Below, piece by piece: positions 38,701 through 51,039 of a stretch of 64,000 bases of DNA (the first letter of the stretch is position 1; each line of letters begins with the position of its first letter). Source of the DNA: Tretioscincus oriximinensis (taxonomy: Eukaryota; Chordata; Lepidosauria; Squamata; Gymnophthalmidae). The DNA lies in contig JAJVDF010000298.1 in NCBI GenBank assembly GCA_022410635.1, forward strand, positions 1,202,467-1,266,466, in the 5' to 3' direction. A program made the position numbers and the translations under genes. Below the pieces are notes generated by a model. It did not search any database, was not told the DNA's origin, and was given only the letters and a program-made list of their open reading frames with translations.

Positions 38701-39261
38701 AAGCCATTCTATAGCCTACAGAGCTTTCCTCACACACATCCACACTCTTCTGATGAGACTTCCACAGAACCATCTAGAATCCTTAACATTTCTACTAACT
38801 GCATTTCATATCTGTCAGGTATAGGAAGCTCTTGCATGCAAAATTGTACCACAGGTGATTGAGAGACTGACCCTCTTACAACAAGCCTCCTGTAAAGTTT
38901 ACCTATTTATATTTTACTTACTATAATTTGATGCAAGAAGGGGAGTTATGGAGGAGAATTTGAAAATGAGACTTGGGAATGAAGAAGTGTATTTGATCTG
39001 CTTGTCCATGTTTTTGAAAAACAGAGACAACTGTAACTTGATTGTCTAGCTAATGTGAGGTTTGGATGGAAAATAACATGCATCCCTCTTGTAGACCACC
39101 AGATATGGGGAAAATAAAACAGGTAATTGATTGACTGTGATTGTATTAGTGGCCACATTAAAAACTTCCATGTGGGACCAGCACAACCTGCAGTGGGAGC
39201 CCAGTGTTAGCAATGTTCTAGTATCCACAGCACTGGTTCGATCGTTGTATGGATTAATGGA

Positions 39262-39395
39262 GACCAAAGATGTCAGACTGGTGGCCCTCCAGATGTTTCT
39301 GAACCACTCCCAACACTGTTTCTGCTAAACCAAATGGAATGTTGGGAACTGTGGTTCAGGAAGATCTGGAGGGCCACCATCTTTGATGTAGAACA
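39262..39395. mobile_element. Palindromic MITE (CTCCAGATGTT type)
   Basis: GTGGCCCTCCAGATGTTTCT at 39281 pairs with AAGATCTGGAGGGCCAC ending at 39377, with GAACCACTCCCAACA and TGTTGGGAACTGTGGTTC inside. It resembles a foldback repeat common in amniotes. Confidence 0.75.
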
Positions 39396-39429
39396 TCACT
39401 ATTCTAGACTGCAGGGCCTTTAGAGCAGA

Positions 39430-40255
39430 TTTGATTTGGAAACCCACTAGTCTTGTGCAGCTGATGAGGATGACAGGACTTATTATCCTGGATGACCAGG
39501 TTCAAAGTCAGACCTTTGGAGCACCATATCAGCCGAGGAAGATGAAGTCGAAATGAAGTGACATCAAAGGAAAGATTAACTTCACTCCCTTTGATTGCTC
39601 CTGTGTGTGGAAGTTTCTAATGTACAGATTTACCCCTGGCTTCAATACAGACACAAGATTTGCTAAGCCATCTTGGATCGTGCATTATCTTTCCCCCTGA
39701 TCTTACAGAGTTCTTATGAGAAGAGTCAATGTAGAGGGAAAGAGGATGAAAAAGCTACTTTATTTATGCCTTATATCTTGTTAAGCTCATTAAGCTTGGA
39801 AACACTTAATTGCCCTTAAGGGACTGAAGCGTCTGATCCCTGGACATTTTGAATAACTTACCATGGGCTTTTATTACAGCCACAGCAAATATTTCTGTTT
39901 AACAAAATAAACATGAAAATAGCTTAGATAAGCCAGAAAGCAATGATATGTGATGCTTTGATAATATCCTCATTCCCTCGTAACTCCAACCACGCACCTA
40001 TCCCCATAGGTTAAGCAAAAATGTGCACGCTGGTTTTTGCACAGAATGACTGATGGGCAAAATCATTTTTCATTGCAACTTCCTGATCACTCTTGGGCCA
40101 TTAATTATTCCACCTGACACACGCAAGACTCTAAAGTTGATTGTTGTACAATAAATGATAGATTTCTTCTCCTCCAAAGAGCTCATTAAGACATGTTTTA
40201 TTAAGAGAAAATCTGCTGATTAATCAGCCATCCATTTTGGTTTCCAGTCTTTCGT
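39430..40255. other. Unique AT-rich region, possible conserved non-coding element
   Basis: No similarity to window repeats. It has dense TAAT and ATTA sites, for example GGCCATTAATTATTCCACC and GCTGATTAATCAGCC (the latter a 14-base palindrome). No open frame with splice sites. Confidence 0.3.
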
Positions 40256-40596
40256 TTCCCCAGGATACAGAGCTATCTTGATCTCTCCCCCCCCAACACC
40301 CCCGGCCCCTGGCTCACGTTCATCCAAAATGGACTCCAAATAGAAACCCATCTTGATGTCAAAGATTTTTCTAATTTATTCCAAGAGTTACAGAGAGGCC
40401 TGCTAAGACCTGGGATTCTAAATTATTATAAGCAAACAAGACTGCTGTGATGTATTTGCTGCAACAATTAGAGTGCTCAGAACTAAAACACGGGACAGCT
40501 TGACAGTTTGAGAGAAAGAAAAAAAGTTTTGAGCTGAAATCCCCCATACAGGCCCATCACAGCCACAAATGAGGATTTTTTTTAGTACAAAGGTTA

Positions 40597-41025
40597 ACAA
40601 CATAAGGATATAAGAGGAGCCCTGTTGGACCAGGTCGCACAACACTAGGACCAGGGGCCATTCCTTGAAGCTGATGGGCAGAAGAGTGAGGACAGACAAG
40701 GGAAAGTATTTTTGCACCCAGAGGGTCATTGGCCTGTGGAATTTACTTCCAGAAGAGGTTGTAGCAGCTAGCAGCCTGGATAGGTTTAAGACAGGATTAG
40801 ACAAGTTCATGGAAGCTAAGCTATTAGGATGGATGTCTTGATAATGCCTCTGAGATGGAGCAACAGGCAATATTTCTGAAATGCCAACTGAAGGGCATTC
40901 AGAGCAGGTGAAGATTTTGCCTTCTTCTGTTCCAGACTGCCCAGGTGCAATCGGTGGGATACTGTGCGAGACAGAAGGCTGGACTAGATGGACTCTGGCC
41001 CAATTCCTCTTATGTACATATCTAG
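40597..41025 (+). mobile_element. CR1-like LINE with a short inverted 3' piece in front
   Basis: 40597-40637 is the minus-strand 3' end (CATAAGGATATAAGAGGAGC). The plus-strand copy follows from AACACTAGGACCAGGGGCCA to CCCAATTCCTCTTATG. Confidence 0.75.
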
Positions 41026-41164
41026 CCTATCTAGCCCAGGATTTGACCAGCAGTTGTACTAGGATTTCACTTCCATATTCTGGTGCAGTGTGGGAGGCCC
41101 TGCTAAGAATGACCTTTTGATCAGACCAATTTGTGGAAGGAAGATCCCTAATATGCTTGCTGAT

Positions 41165-41290
41165 CCAGTGTAGAATCATTATCGAATCACAGAATCNAAA
41201 GGGACCTCTAGGGTCATCAGGTGCAACTCCCTGTTCAATGCAGGACTCATTAAACCATCAAAGATAGTTGGTTGTCCAGCCAGCAGACTG
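41165..41290 (-). mobile_element. CR1-like 3' end of another subfamily
   Basis: TCGAATCACAGAATC and GGACCTCTAGGGTCATCAGG, then CTGTTCAATGCAGGACTCAT, match the 7.66 kb type. Confidence 0.7.
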
Positions 41291-41344
41291 TCCCATACAG
41301 TTGCCCATCAACAGCTTCTGGATGTTCTCAAGCATAAAAGAAAA

Positions 41345-42085
41345 GAACAGGAGAATAGAAGAGGAAGCCTGCTGAATTGGGTCAGAGCCCATCTAGTCCA
41401 GCATTCTGTCTCACCCAGTGGCCCACCAATTGTACCTGGGCAATCTGAAGCAGAAGAAAGCAAAACCTAGTCCTTCTCCAATACTTGCAAAGGAATCCTG
41501 CCTGTTGCTACATCCCAGAGACAGCATCAGAAGATCTATTCTAGTTGCTATTGATACCCTGGATACCCTGCCTAATCCTATCTTAAAGCTATCCAGGCTG
41601 CTAGCTACCACAATCTCTTCTGGAAATAAATCCCACAGACCAATGACCCTCAGGGGGCAGGAGGAATCCTTTCCTCACCCTTCTGCCCATAGGTTTCAAG
41701 GAATTCCCCTGGTCCTAGTGTTGAGAAAATATTTTCCCTATTCATCTTATATATCCCATACATGATTTTATATACTTAAATCAGATCACCTTTGGAATGT
41801 TGTCTTTCAAAGCTAAAGAGGCCCAGACTTTGCAACCTGATTTCATAAGGGAGGTGCTCCAGCCCCTTGATTGTTGTTGTTGCCCGTTTCTGCACTGTCT
41901 TTGGTTCCAAAATATATTTTCTAAAATGTAGTGACCAGAATTATACACAGGATTTCAAATGTGGCCTCACCACAGATTTGTGAAGTGGCAAAACAACCAG
42001 TTGCACACTGGGTTGACGCCTTCATGTTGCTATCCACCCACACCCCAAGATCCTTTCTCAATCGTTCCCATCAGTTAGAGTAATT
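41345..42085 (-). mobile_element. CR1-like LINE, about 740 bp, longest copy
   Basis: 3' UTR, then the reverse of WNSLPEE, VYKI and QKRA regions, reaching AATGTGGCCTCACCAC and CACACCCCAAGATCC further 5' in ORF2. Broken throughout. Confidence 0.85.
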
Positions 42086-43197
42086 GGGGTCCTTTGACCA
42101 GGATTTCCCCAGGGACTCCCATCTTCTCCTATGGCCCAAAGTATCTGAGCTTCAATGTCAGTATGTGTCCTTACCGTGAGCAGTCAGAATTCTCCAAGCT
42201 ACAGGGCCACAAAGTATTCTACTACCAGGAAGCATTTAAAGAAAATGTGGAGTTCTTTGTCAAAATCTCGGCACTGTTGATGGGATAGGACAGACGATCT
42301 CTAACTTGCTTTTCTATTTCAGAATTCTATGAGGCTCTGAGGAGCAACCTATCCTTAAAATGATAAAAGGACCTTTCAGACAGCCTTCCGTATCCTGTGC
42401 AGAGTTTTTCCTCCACTCCGACTTCTGGTGCCATATAAATGTTAAATATTGGCATCAGTAGTAACTCTGCCAGCTCTGGTGTGAACAGGGACTCATGCGA
42501 AGGAAAGGGAATTCCCAGTTGTCTGTTTAAGTCAGCTTTCCAGTTATTTGAACAACACAAAACCAAGTCATTTGGGAGACCAGAGAGATCAGGCCTCTGA
42601 AATGATTGAAACCGACCCATAATTCAGGTCGTAACTCACAGGCCTTGGACAGAAAGATTCATGAACTTGGTGACATTTCATTAGATTTCACAAGCTGCTA
42701 GTAAACACTCCTGGAATGGGGGAAGCCAAGGGAGGAGAAAGGAGCAGTGATTGCTCCATAGAGTTGGAAAATAAGCATTTCCAAGCTAAGAAAGCAAATG
42801 CAGAGCCAATCTCATCAAAGAGATTTTAGGTGTCCATCTCATAACACCTCTGATCACCTTGGACTGGAAAAGAAAAATATCACATCCCTAATATTAAGCT
42901 ACTTCTATGACCCAATATCATTATCTACAGAAATTCCATAAAGTATGGTTTCCACACATCCACGATAGAGTTTGGGACCCTTAATGTCTATGAAAAAGTG
43001 ATTTTCTCCCCAGGTGCTGCAGGCCTTAGTAGCTTCTCCTGGTGAAAAATCCTCTCTTCTATAGCTATTAAAGGTCCAAACTTCTATCCTAGATTTAATG
43101 TGGGAACGCTGGTCCATTTTGGAATGTCCTCCAATACTCAGTCAATGAATGCCTGGATTTTTTACATCCCAAATGTTTAAACTTGCATCCTCTAAAC

Positions 43198-43346
43198 AAC
43201 ATAAGAATATAAAAACATTAGCCCATCTAATCCAACATTCTGTCTCTCCAAATGGCCCACCGATTGCACCTGGGCAGTCGGAAGAAGAAGTCAAAAGCCT
43301 CACCGATTCTTGACAAATACTGCCTTTCTCCCATCCTAATAGTCTT
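43198..43346 (-). mobile_element. CR1-like LINE, first part (split by a SINE A)
   Basis: ACATAAGAATATAAAAACAT to AATACTGCCTTTCTCCC. It continues at about 43839 (AATCTAATCCAATCTTGAAA). Confidence 0.75.
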
Positions 43347-43635
43347 CCACGGATAGCTCAGTCGCTAAGGAATCTGTCTCTCAGCTGGGAGATGGGGTTT
43401 CGAAGCCCTGTGTGGGACGTGGGGAGGGGTGAGCACCTTTCACTAGCCTGTAGCTCTAGTCAACTCAGCTATTTGAAAGCATGAATTGAAAGAAATTGCA
43501 ACTGACTGCAAGTACATACATGGGAACCACCATAGCCTGGTGGGGAAGATAGAATGTCAGCCTTTAGGCGAAATACCCTTGTAAGCCACTTTGAGTCCCT
43601 TTGTAAGGTGAGAAAAGTAGGGTATAAGAACCCAG

Positions 43636-43636
<1 letters not shown>
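43347..43636 (+). mobile_element. SINE family A, full length, nested in CR1
   Basis: ACGGATAGCTCAGTCGCTAA head, GGTTTCGAAGCCC box B, tail GGGTATAAGAACCCAG. Confidence 0.92.
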
Positions 43637-43677
<41 letters not shown>

Positions 43678-43700
43678 TTTTATTATTATTATTATTATTA

Positions 43701-43743
<43 letters not shown>

Positions 43744-43838
43744 CTCTTCCTCCTCTTCCTCCTCTTCCTCCTCCTCTTCTTCTTCCTCTTCCTCCTCTTC
43801 CTCTTCTTCTTCGTCTTCCTCTTCCTCCTCTTCTTCCA
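43637..43838. repeat. (ATT)n then (CTTCCT)n compound microsatellite at a SINE 3' end
   Basis: About 35 ATT units with interruptions, then about 98 bases of CTT and CCT units. It begins at the SINE A end. Frames of poly-Ile or Gly/Arg here are shadows. Confidence 0.95.
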
Positions 43839-43925
43839 TAAATTAATCTAATCCAATCTTGAAACAACCAATGGTCACCATTCCCTGGCAGGGATATTAT
43901 CTCTTACATCTACAATAAAGGAACC
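43839..43925 (-). mobile_element. CR1-like LINE, second part of the split copy
   Basis: AATCTAATCCAATCTTGAAA and the following line up with the TCTAATCCTGTCTTAAACCT part of the intact copy at 44.2 kb. Confidence 0.55.
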
Positions 43926-44204
43926 TGTCCCTTCTGAGATTCTAGATTGACACAGGCTTCATCTGCACACACACGAAAGAGAAGGAATGAAGAAACCAGA
44001 AGGAAATTCCATCACTTACCGCTGCTGATATCATGCTACCAAGCCATCCAATGCACACAAATAGGCTCCCTGCCAAAAGAGTGGGATGAAGAATCCACTG
44101 AGCACAGTCTGTGCCACTGCTTAGGAGCTACCGTGGAGAAGCAAAGGAAGTGAATAACGAATACATATATTTGAATTTAAAAAGGGTAGAAAACAGTATT
44201 CTTA

Positions 44205-44745
44205 CATAAGAACATAAGAGGAGCCATGCTGAAACAGGCTACATCCCATCTAGTCCAGCCTTCTGTCTCACACGGAGACCCACCAATTGCTCCTGGGCAG
44301 TCTGGAACANAAGAAGGCAAAATCTTCAACTGTTTTCGATGCCCTGCAAATGGCATTTCAGGAATACTGCCTGTTGCTTCATCTTGGAGGCAGTATCAAG
44401 ACATCCAACTTAATTGCTGTTTACACCCTTGGCTTCCATGAACTTGTCTAATCCTGTCTTAAACCTATCCACATTGCTAGCTACTACCACCTCTTCTGGT
44501 TGTAAATTCCATAGGCCAATGCCCCTCTGAATGAAAAAAATACTTTCCCTTGTCTGTCCTCACTTTTCTGCCCATCAGCTTCAAGGAATGCCCCCTGGTC
44601 CTAGTGTTGTGTGATAGAGAAAACAATTTTTCTCTATTCACCTTATCAATTCCATGCATGATTTTATACACTTCAATCCGATCACCTCTCAGTCTTTCGA
44701 GGCTGAAGAGGCCCAGATGTTGCAGCTGGATTTCATAAGGAACCA
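44205..44745 (-). mobile_element. CR1-like LINE, 5'-truncated, well preserved
   Basis: The minus-strand frame reads VPYEIQLQHLGLFSLE, GDRIEVYKIMHGIDKVNREK, SLSHNTRTRGHSLKLMGRK and VRTDKGKYFF. The 3' end TAAGAACATAAGAGGAGCC is intact. Confidence 0.88.
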
Positions 44746-44790
44746 ACACAGAAAGATTCTGGTTCCTGGGGGCAGGAGGAGGCAATTGAA

Positions 44791-45018
44791 GGCCCAGATG
44801 GCTCAGTCGCTTAGGAAACCGTCTCTCATCTGGGAGATGGGGTTTTGAAGCCCTGGGTCAGAAGTGGTGAGGGGTGAGCACCTTCCCCTAGTCTGTAGCA
44901 AGTTGCAACTGATTAGGAACCACCACAGCCTGGTGGGGAAGATAGAATGTGAGCCTTCGGGCAAAATACCCTTGTAAGCCGCTTTGTGTCCCTTTGTAAG
45001 GTGAGAAAAGCGGGGTAC
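44791..45018 (+). mobile_element. SINE family A with an internal deletion
   Basis: Head AGATGGCTCAGTCGCTTAGG, box B GGTTTTGAAGCCC, a body lacking about 60 bases near 44.9 kb, and tail GAGAAAAGCGGGGTA. Confidence 0.88.
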
Positions 45019-45325
45019 ACATGTAAACATGTAGACCAGGAGTGGGGAAAGCACAGCCCACACCCCATGGAGCCCTTTGATCTAGCCTGCAATGTTTCTT
45101 GGCCTCGCACATTGGATCCTTGCCCTCCCCCATGGCTGTGTGTGCCCTGCCATGTTTTAAAAATGTTTTGAGCGGCTGTGCCACGCAGCTGAATCAGGGC
45201 TAGGCAGGGAAGGGTGAAGTGTGTAAGCTGCAACCTTGTCTTCCCCTGCCTCACCTATCCCCACGAGCAAAGAAGCACCCTCACCACCATGAAGTGAGGG
45301 CAGATGAGGCTACTGATCCTTCCGG

Positions 45326-45614
45326 TACGGATAGCTCAGTCGCTTAGGAATTCGTCTCTCGCCTGGGAGATGGGGTTTCGAAGCCCTGTGTGGGCCATGG
45401 GGAGGGGTGAGCACCTTCCACTAGCCTGTAGCTCTAGCCAACCCAGCTATTCGAAAGCAGGAACTGCAAGAAATTGCAACTGACTGCAAGTAGATACATG
45501 GGAACCACCATAGCCTGGTGGGGAAGATAGAATGTGAGCCTTCGGGCAAAAATATATCCTTGTAAGCCGCTTTGAGTCCCTTTGAAAGGTGAGAAAAGCG
45601 GAGTATAAGAACCA
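45326..45614 (+). mobile_element. SINE family A, full length
   Basis: TACGGATAGCTCAGTCGCTT head to AAAGCGGAGTATAAGAACCA, followed at once by (TTC)n. One of the best-preserved copies. Confidence 0.93.
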
Positions 45615-45695
45615 CCTTCTTCTTCTTCTTCTTCTTCTTCTTCTTCTTCTTCTTCTTCTTCTTCTTCTTCTTCTTCTTCTTCTTCTTCTTCTTCC
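45615..45695. repeat. (TTC)n microsatellite, about 27 units, at a SINE 3' end
   Basis: Pure TTC/CTT. Poly-Lys, Glu and Arg frames here are shadows. Confidence 0.97.
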
Positions 45696-46449
45696 AGGGA
45701 AGTGTGCACAGTGAGGCGAAGGAGGTTGGAACCAATGACGGAGGTACAACATCTTTCCCCACCTCATGGTGGTGAGTGCTTCTTCACCGCCCCTGCATTT
45801 CCCTGGGGGTGAGGGGAAGAAAAGGGGACGGGGAGGGGAGCCAGGAGAGGGAGGGGCATGGTTAGGAGATGAAACTAGAATAGCGGAGGGCATATGGCCC
45901 ACAAGAGATTTTCAAATCTCCAAATGGCCCTTGGAAGAAAAAAGGTTCCCACCTGACGTAGACAGAAAGGGTATTGAAAAGAATCCTCCAACAATATCTT
46001 CTTCTAACAATATTTCCCTAGCCAGGATCCATTGCCTTTAATTTCCCATCCGCTTCACTTGATATAGTCAAGAGTCAAGAGCTAATGCCTACCAACATCT
46101 GTAAAAATACTGATTTCCATTTTGATCTCAAATGCTATCCCAAAGGCTTGGGTCTGGGTTCCTTCCTTCCCACGGTTTCTGCAGCCTTTCCACACTTACC
46201 TCTGGGGCACTTCTGGAAAAGGTTTTAGGGGCAGGTCCTGTGCCCTTCCTGGAACATTCCAGCCATTGGAACCAATAAGAGGGAGAATTTTGTTTCCCCT
46301 AGAAGCTCATTACGCTATGGAATTTACTACCTGAAGAGGGAATGAGAGCCATCAGGGAGACTAATTTTACAAATGAGTTAAACTAATTCATGAATAGCAG
46401 GCATATTAGTAGCTACTAGAATAAGGACCTCAGAACTGGAGCAACAACA

Positions 46450-46530
46450 AGACGTCTCACTGAGCTTTATCCTGGGTTATATCTCAGTACAGAGCTTGGC
46501 CATCCATATGCCAGTATAGACTATGGCTGT
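46450..46530. mobile_element. Half copy of family E MITE
   Basis: CTCACTGAGCTTTATCCTGG and ATATGCCAGTATAGACTATG; the right arm is lost. Confidence 0.5.
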
Positions 46531-47479
46531 GTGCACACGATGACTTAAAATCCTCTATAAAGCTATATTCCAGAATATAGCAATTGTGTGTCTGTGCACA
46601 CCAAACCTGTATATTCCATGACTAGTGCCCAGTTCCATAATATCACTCACTGATCTCAGGGCAGAGCAGTTAAAAANTTTTTGCAACAGCCACTAGAAAC
46701 TACTGCTGCATTCTCGTTGTTTTAATCTCTCGTGCCTAATTTGTGCACACGCAAATGCTCAGGAGAGGATGGGGGTTGGCCGTGAGAGGACAGAGGTTCT
46801 CCAGAACGATGCCTGAATATCCCAGCAATAGTTTATTCCTGGAAAAATGGCGTTTATTATGGGACAACTGCTGAAAAACCCATGCGCTGCAGTCTTCCTC
46901 ATCCCNCTCCAATTGAGGTAGAAATACCACTGGTGCGGTATGACAATCCCTAACTTAGCCTTTCACCTCTCTTGTTTCTAGGCTCNGGGCTTCCTTCTTC
47001 CTCCCTTTGTCCTTTTCAGGGCCGACCACCTTATGGTTAACGATGATTTTCTGGACATCTGGCCAGTTAACAATTTCCTTTCCCAGCAGTGGCGACTTTT
47101 AGCTTTCCATAGCTAAGGACACCCATAAGCACAGGATACCCATAAGCCTATGAGACCAAAAAAATTGGCTATGCATTTATGGATTCAAGGTTCGTGTATT
47201 AAAGATGATAAATACAGTCTGAAATGGGAATAGCCCTATCCAGTTTTGACAGTAGAGTACCAAAGAAGAATGCAGAAATGGCTTGGCATCACTTTTAGAA
47301 ACAAAGGCAGGTAGACTGGAGGAACTGAAATAAATGAACGGCAGCGTGCAAATGAAAGACAACCATGCTGTTAAATGTATGCGGTGCACTAGGAGTATAT
47401 TATAGAACAATTCTTGCAAGCACGCCTGGCATGGAAGTGCCCTAAATCCACGGAATTCTATAGGGCTCAATTGATCTCC

Positions 47480-47770
47480 CTTGATTTACACTGACCAATA
47501 ATCTGTCTCTCTTCTACCTCGACGCTTTCTGTGCAGCATCTGAAAACATCTACCCTAATGGCAGCTAATGGATGACCTGTCAATTAACTGCATGTACTTG
47601 CTTTTATGTATGACATATTGTACCATGCATTGATTTTTAATCTGGCCGGGGTAGCATTTGTCATGCCGAAGCGAGCGGTCTAATGTGAGAAAACAGCCTC
47701 TTCAATTTTTAACCCACCCACCCCACCTGACAATTATTAACGTTGAACTGGTCTCCATGGCTTTTATGCT
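47480..47770. other. Unique stretch, possible conserved non-coding element
   Basis: CCTGTCAATTAACTGCATGT and GTATGACATATTGTACCATG lie in sequence with no repeat match. No credible ORF. Confidence 0.3.
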
Positions 47771-47797
47771 GCAGGCTACATCTCTTTCCGTCCTTTA

Positions 47798-47820
47798 CAC
47801 ACACACACACACACACACAC
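47798..47820. repeat. (CA)n microsatellite
   Basis: About 11 CA units followed by a short A run. Confidence 0.95.
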
Positions 47821-48184
47821 AAAAAAAGTAAATGTGAAAGGAGAAAAAGAGAGCAGAACTAGCTTCCACAATTAAACAGAGTTCTAAAGAGCAAGCAAGC
47901 TGATTTCAGAGGTTATTATCATTTCACCCATTTGGAATAAAGTGGCAGATATTTTGCCATGTTTGGTACACTATTGACCTGCTAATTTTCATAAGCCACT
48001 GAGCATCTTTATTTATTTATTATTTACTTACTTACTTGCTTCCTTGCTTATTTATTGGTCTATAGCATTTACTATCCAAAGTGGCAGTGACAGCAACCAA
48101 GCTTTAAGAAAAGATAAGACAGGTTCATGCAACTGAGCAAGACGATCGCACACATGAAATCCCATGGGATCATATCAACTCAGA

Positions 48185-48525
48185 ATTAGAGAAGGTGCAG
48201 AAAAGGGCAACAAGAAGGCTCAAAGGACTGGAGCTCCTCCCTTATGAAATCAGGCTGGACCATCTGGGCTCTTCTGCCTTGAAAGGTGGCATTTAAGAGG
48301 TGATCTGATTGAAGTGTATAAAATCATGCATGGGAAGGATAAGGTGAATAGAGATAATGTCCCCAGGGGGCATTCTTTGAAACTGATGAGCTGAAAGAGA
48401 AAGTACATTTTTCACCCAGAAGGTCATCGGATTTACTTCCAGGTGGTGGTAGCTAGCACCCGGGATAGTTTTAAGAGAGGATTAGACAAGTTCATGGAAG
48501 TCAAAGGTATAACATCTACAGCAGA
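48185..48525 (+). mobile_element. CR1-like LINE ORF2 fragment
   Basis: GAGAAGGTGCAGAAAAGGGC, GATTGAAGTGTATAAAATCA and ATTAGACAAGTTCATGGAAG; it has several small deletions and lacks the 3' UTR. Confidence 0.8.
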
Positions 48526-50299
48526 CTACCTCTTCACTAGAAGCAAACATCCAGACAGGTATGGGTCCGCTCCTGTCTTGTGATGTTATCCCACAGAGCA
48601 AATTGCAGCATCCAAACAAGATCCAAGCAAGATCCTCCATTTGGGTAATCTTAGACGCAACCTCACTGGGAATATCTGACTGAGTGCAACTTTTTCAAAG
48701 AACCAATGCTTATAATCAGCGTTTTCAAGATGCTTTTACAATGAACATTTTTTCCCTGGATAAAGATAAGAATGAGACATCTTGAGAAAACCAGCTTATG
48801 CACGTCTTACACCATTACAACAATTTCCTGAGCTAATTCAAGGAATATTCAGATAAGAATCATTAACTGTATGGAATAACCAGCACCGATCAGAGTTAAA
48901 CTGCTATCAAAATGTTCAGTGCTATTCATGGACATAATAACATAGATTATCTTTCCAACAAAACCATTAATTAAAGCTTCATTTATAAGGCAACAGTCTC
49001 CACAAATCAGAAACAAATGCAGACATTTTAATTTTTGTGGCCACCACTTGCTTTTAAAAATTATGATTAATATGGTTTTTTTTTCCCATTTCACCACTAA
49101 GAAATAGGGAATCAAAACATCCGTTACCTGAATCAGTATTTCNGCCTGCAATCACATCATCTTTCCAAACAATCTACGGGTTCCTTTTTATTAGCATGTC
49201 AAACAGAACCCATCAGGTTAATGCTCTTGGGTAAAGAAATTGTTTTCTGGACAGAGGGGAGGGGGGGGGGAGGGCAAATTACTACTTTGCTAAATGTAAA
49301 TGAAGCGCTAACTGGTCTTTGCAAAATAATATTTATGCAAATGACCACTTCTGAGAAGCTGATGGAGGAGAGAGATTTGTTTTATACGTCTAAAAATCAC
49401 TGTTAATAAAATGGATGAAGGCTCAACCCTTTCCCTTGGCAGATTTGTATTCATAAATTGTTGTTTGACTAATTGACTGCACTTTCGTATCAAATATGTA
49501 AGGAAGCATTGCCAGCCTGAATTCCACACAAACTCTTACTGGATTGCAAAGTAAGGACAGAATTAAAATTACAAGTGCACAGGACCGTATTGAGGCATGT
49601 GCAGATGCAAAGGGCGACAAGATTTTAAGGGCAGCAAAATATAGTAGTAAAGAGAGATATTAATATTTGTTATTTTTTTTGTCATTATAAAACCCCAAGT
49701 AGATAATTGTTTGTCATCTGTATCTGAACAGTGATGCTGAAGTCTAGCAGGAGGCAGGGACATATTTTGGGTGTTTGATGCCCTTGAGCAATAAAAANAA
49801 TTACGCCCCCAACCCCACCCCCGGAAGTTTTCCAACAGGATTTAAAAAAATAATAATAATATTTTTTAACTGGAGGAGTGTGCCTGGCAGAAGCTTCTGG
49901 TGGTGGTTGAAAAAAAATGATTTATTTATTTATTTTAAGTGTTGGGAGGGTGCCTTCAGGACCTGGCCTCAGTTGCCAGAGCCTCCTAGCAATGCTGCAG
50001 TGAACTGTTGAATAAAAATTATTTTATTTTTTACTGGGGGAAGGGTACCATTCTTGGGGGAGGGTGCCCCCCCCATTCTGCTGCCCTGACCTGCAGCTCA
50101 GGTTGTTGTTCCTTAAAATATAGGCCTGTCGTGGGGAAGAGGGGTGTAAAATAAATGATTGTACAGTAGGGTTGCCACCTGTCCCNTATTACGCGTCCCA
50201 TATTATGATTCAGTATCCCGTAATATACCACTAAATACCCACAATGCAATAAGGCTGGGGGGAATTGCAGTCGGGGCTTCGGATGACAGGTCTCTTGGC

Positions 50300-50590
50300 A
50301 TTGCTCCGAGGGCTTCCTGGGCCTCACCCAACTTCAATAGATCACTCTGGAGCCCCTTGCAATCACTTTTAGTTTTCACTAGCCTGAACAGTTTAGAGTC
50401 ATCAGCAAACTTGGCTTCTTCACTATTTACCTCGGCATCCAGATCGTTTATGAATATACTGAAAAGCAANGGTCCCAGTACAGATCCCTGGGGTCCCCCA
50501 CTTCTTACCTCTTTCCACTCAGAGGACTGTCCATTTAATACTACCCTCTGTTTTCTATCTTTTAGCCAGTTTCCAATCCAGGACAAGGTC
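50300..50590 (-). mobile_element. LINE reverse-transcriptase fragment (CR1/L3 type)
   Basis: The minus-strand frame reads WIGNWLKDRKQRVVLNGQSS, GGPQGSVLG, LLFSIFINDLD and KFADDSKL. PQGSVLG and FADD are RT motifs, FADD carrying the catalytic Asp pair. It is cut on both sides. Confidence 0.88.
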
Positions 50591-50604
50591 TGTCCAAGCT
50601 ACAG

Positions 50605-50785
50605 GAGGGTTAAGAAACTGTAGATATGGATCTCTTGATACTGCCTCTGGGATGGAGCAAAGGCGGATTCCTGAAATACCATTTGCAGGGAAATAAGAGC
50701 AGGTGGAAGTTTTGCCTTCTGCCTGAGAGTACCCAAGTGCAATAGGTGGGCCACTGTGAGAAACACAATACTGGACTGGTGATCA
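50605..50785 (+). mobile_element. CR1-like LINE 3' UTR fragment
   Basis: CTGCCTCTGGGATGGAGCAA and AGTGCAATAGGTGGGCCACT; the terminus is missing. Confidence 0.7.
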
Positions 50786-50832
50786 TTGGTTATCAGTGTC
50801 ACTTTCCTATTGACTGCATTTGCTGATNCATG

Positions 50833-50960
50833 CATAAGAACATAAGAACATAAGAAGAGCCATACTGGATCAGGCCACAGCCCATCGAGTCCAGCATTCT
50901 GTGTCACACAGAGGCCCACCAGATGCACCTGGGCAGTCCGAACAGAGGAAAGCAAAATAT
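50833..50960 (-). mobile_element. CR1-like LINE 3' end (young subfamily)
   Basis: CATAAGAACATAAGAAGAGC to AGAGGAAAGCAAAATATGC; nearly the same as the copy at 54.33 kb, with which it shares a similar 5' truncation point. Confidence 0.85.
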
Positions 50961-51039
50961 GCAATCTTGCCTCACTTCAGAGTGCNGTTATAGTGCCCTG
51001 AAGAGTTCTACCTTCCTCCTACTTTGCGTTGTAACTCAG

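Noticed and set aside
43673..43867. Gly/Arg-rich and poly-Ile open frames
   Set aside because: Shadows of the compound microsatellite after a SINE.
45434..45902. Poly-Lys, poly-Glu and poly-Arg frames
   Set aside because: Three frames of the same (TTC)n array joined to SINE sequence.
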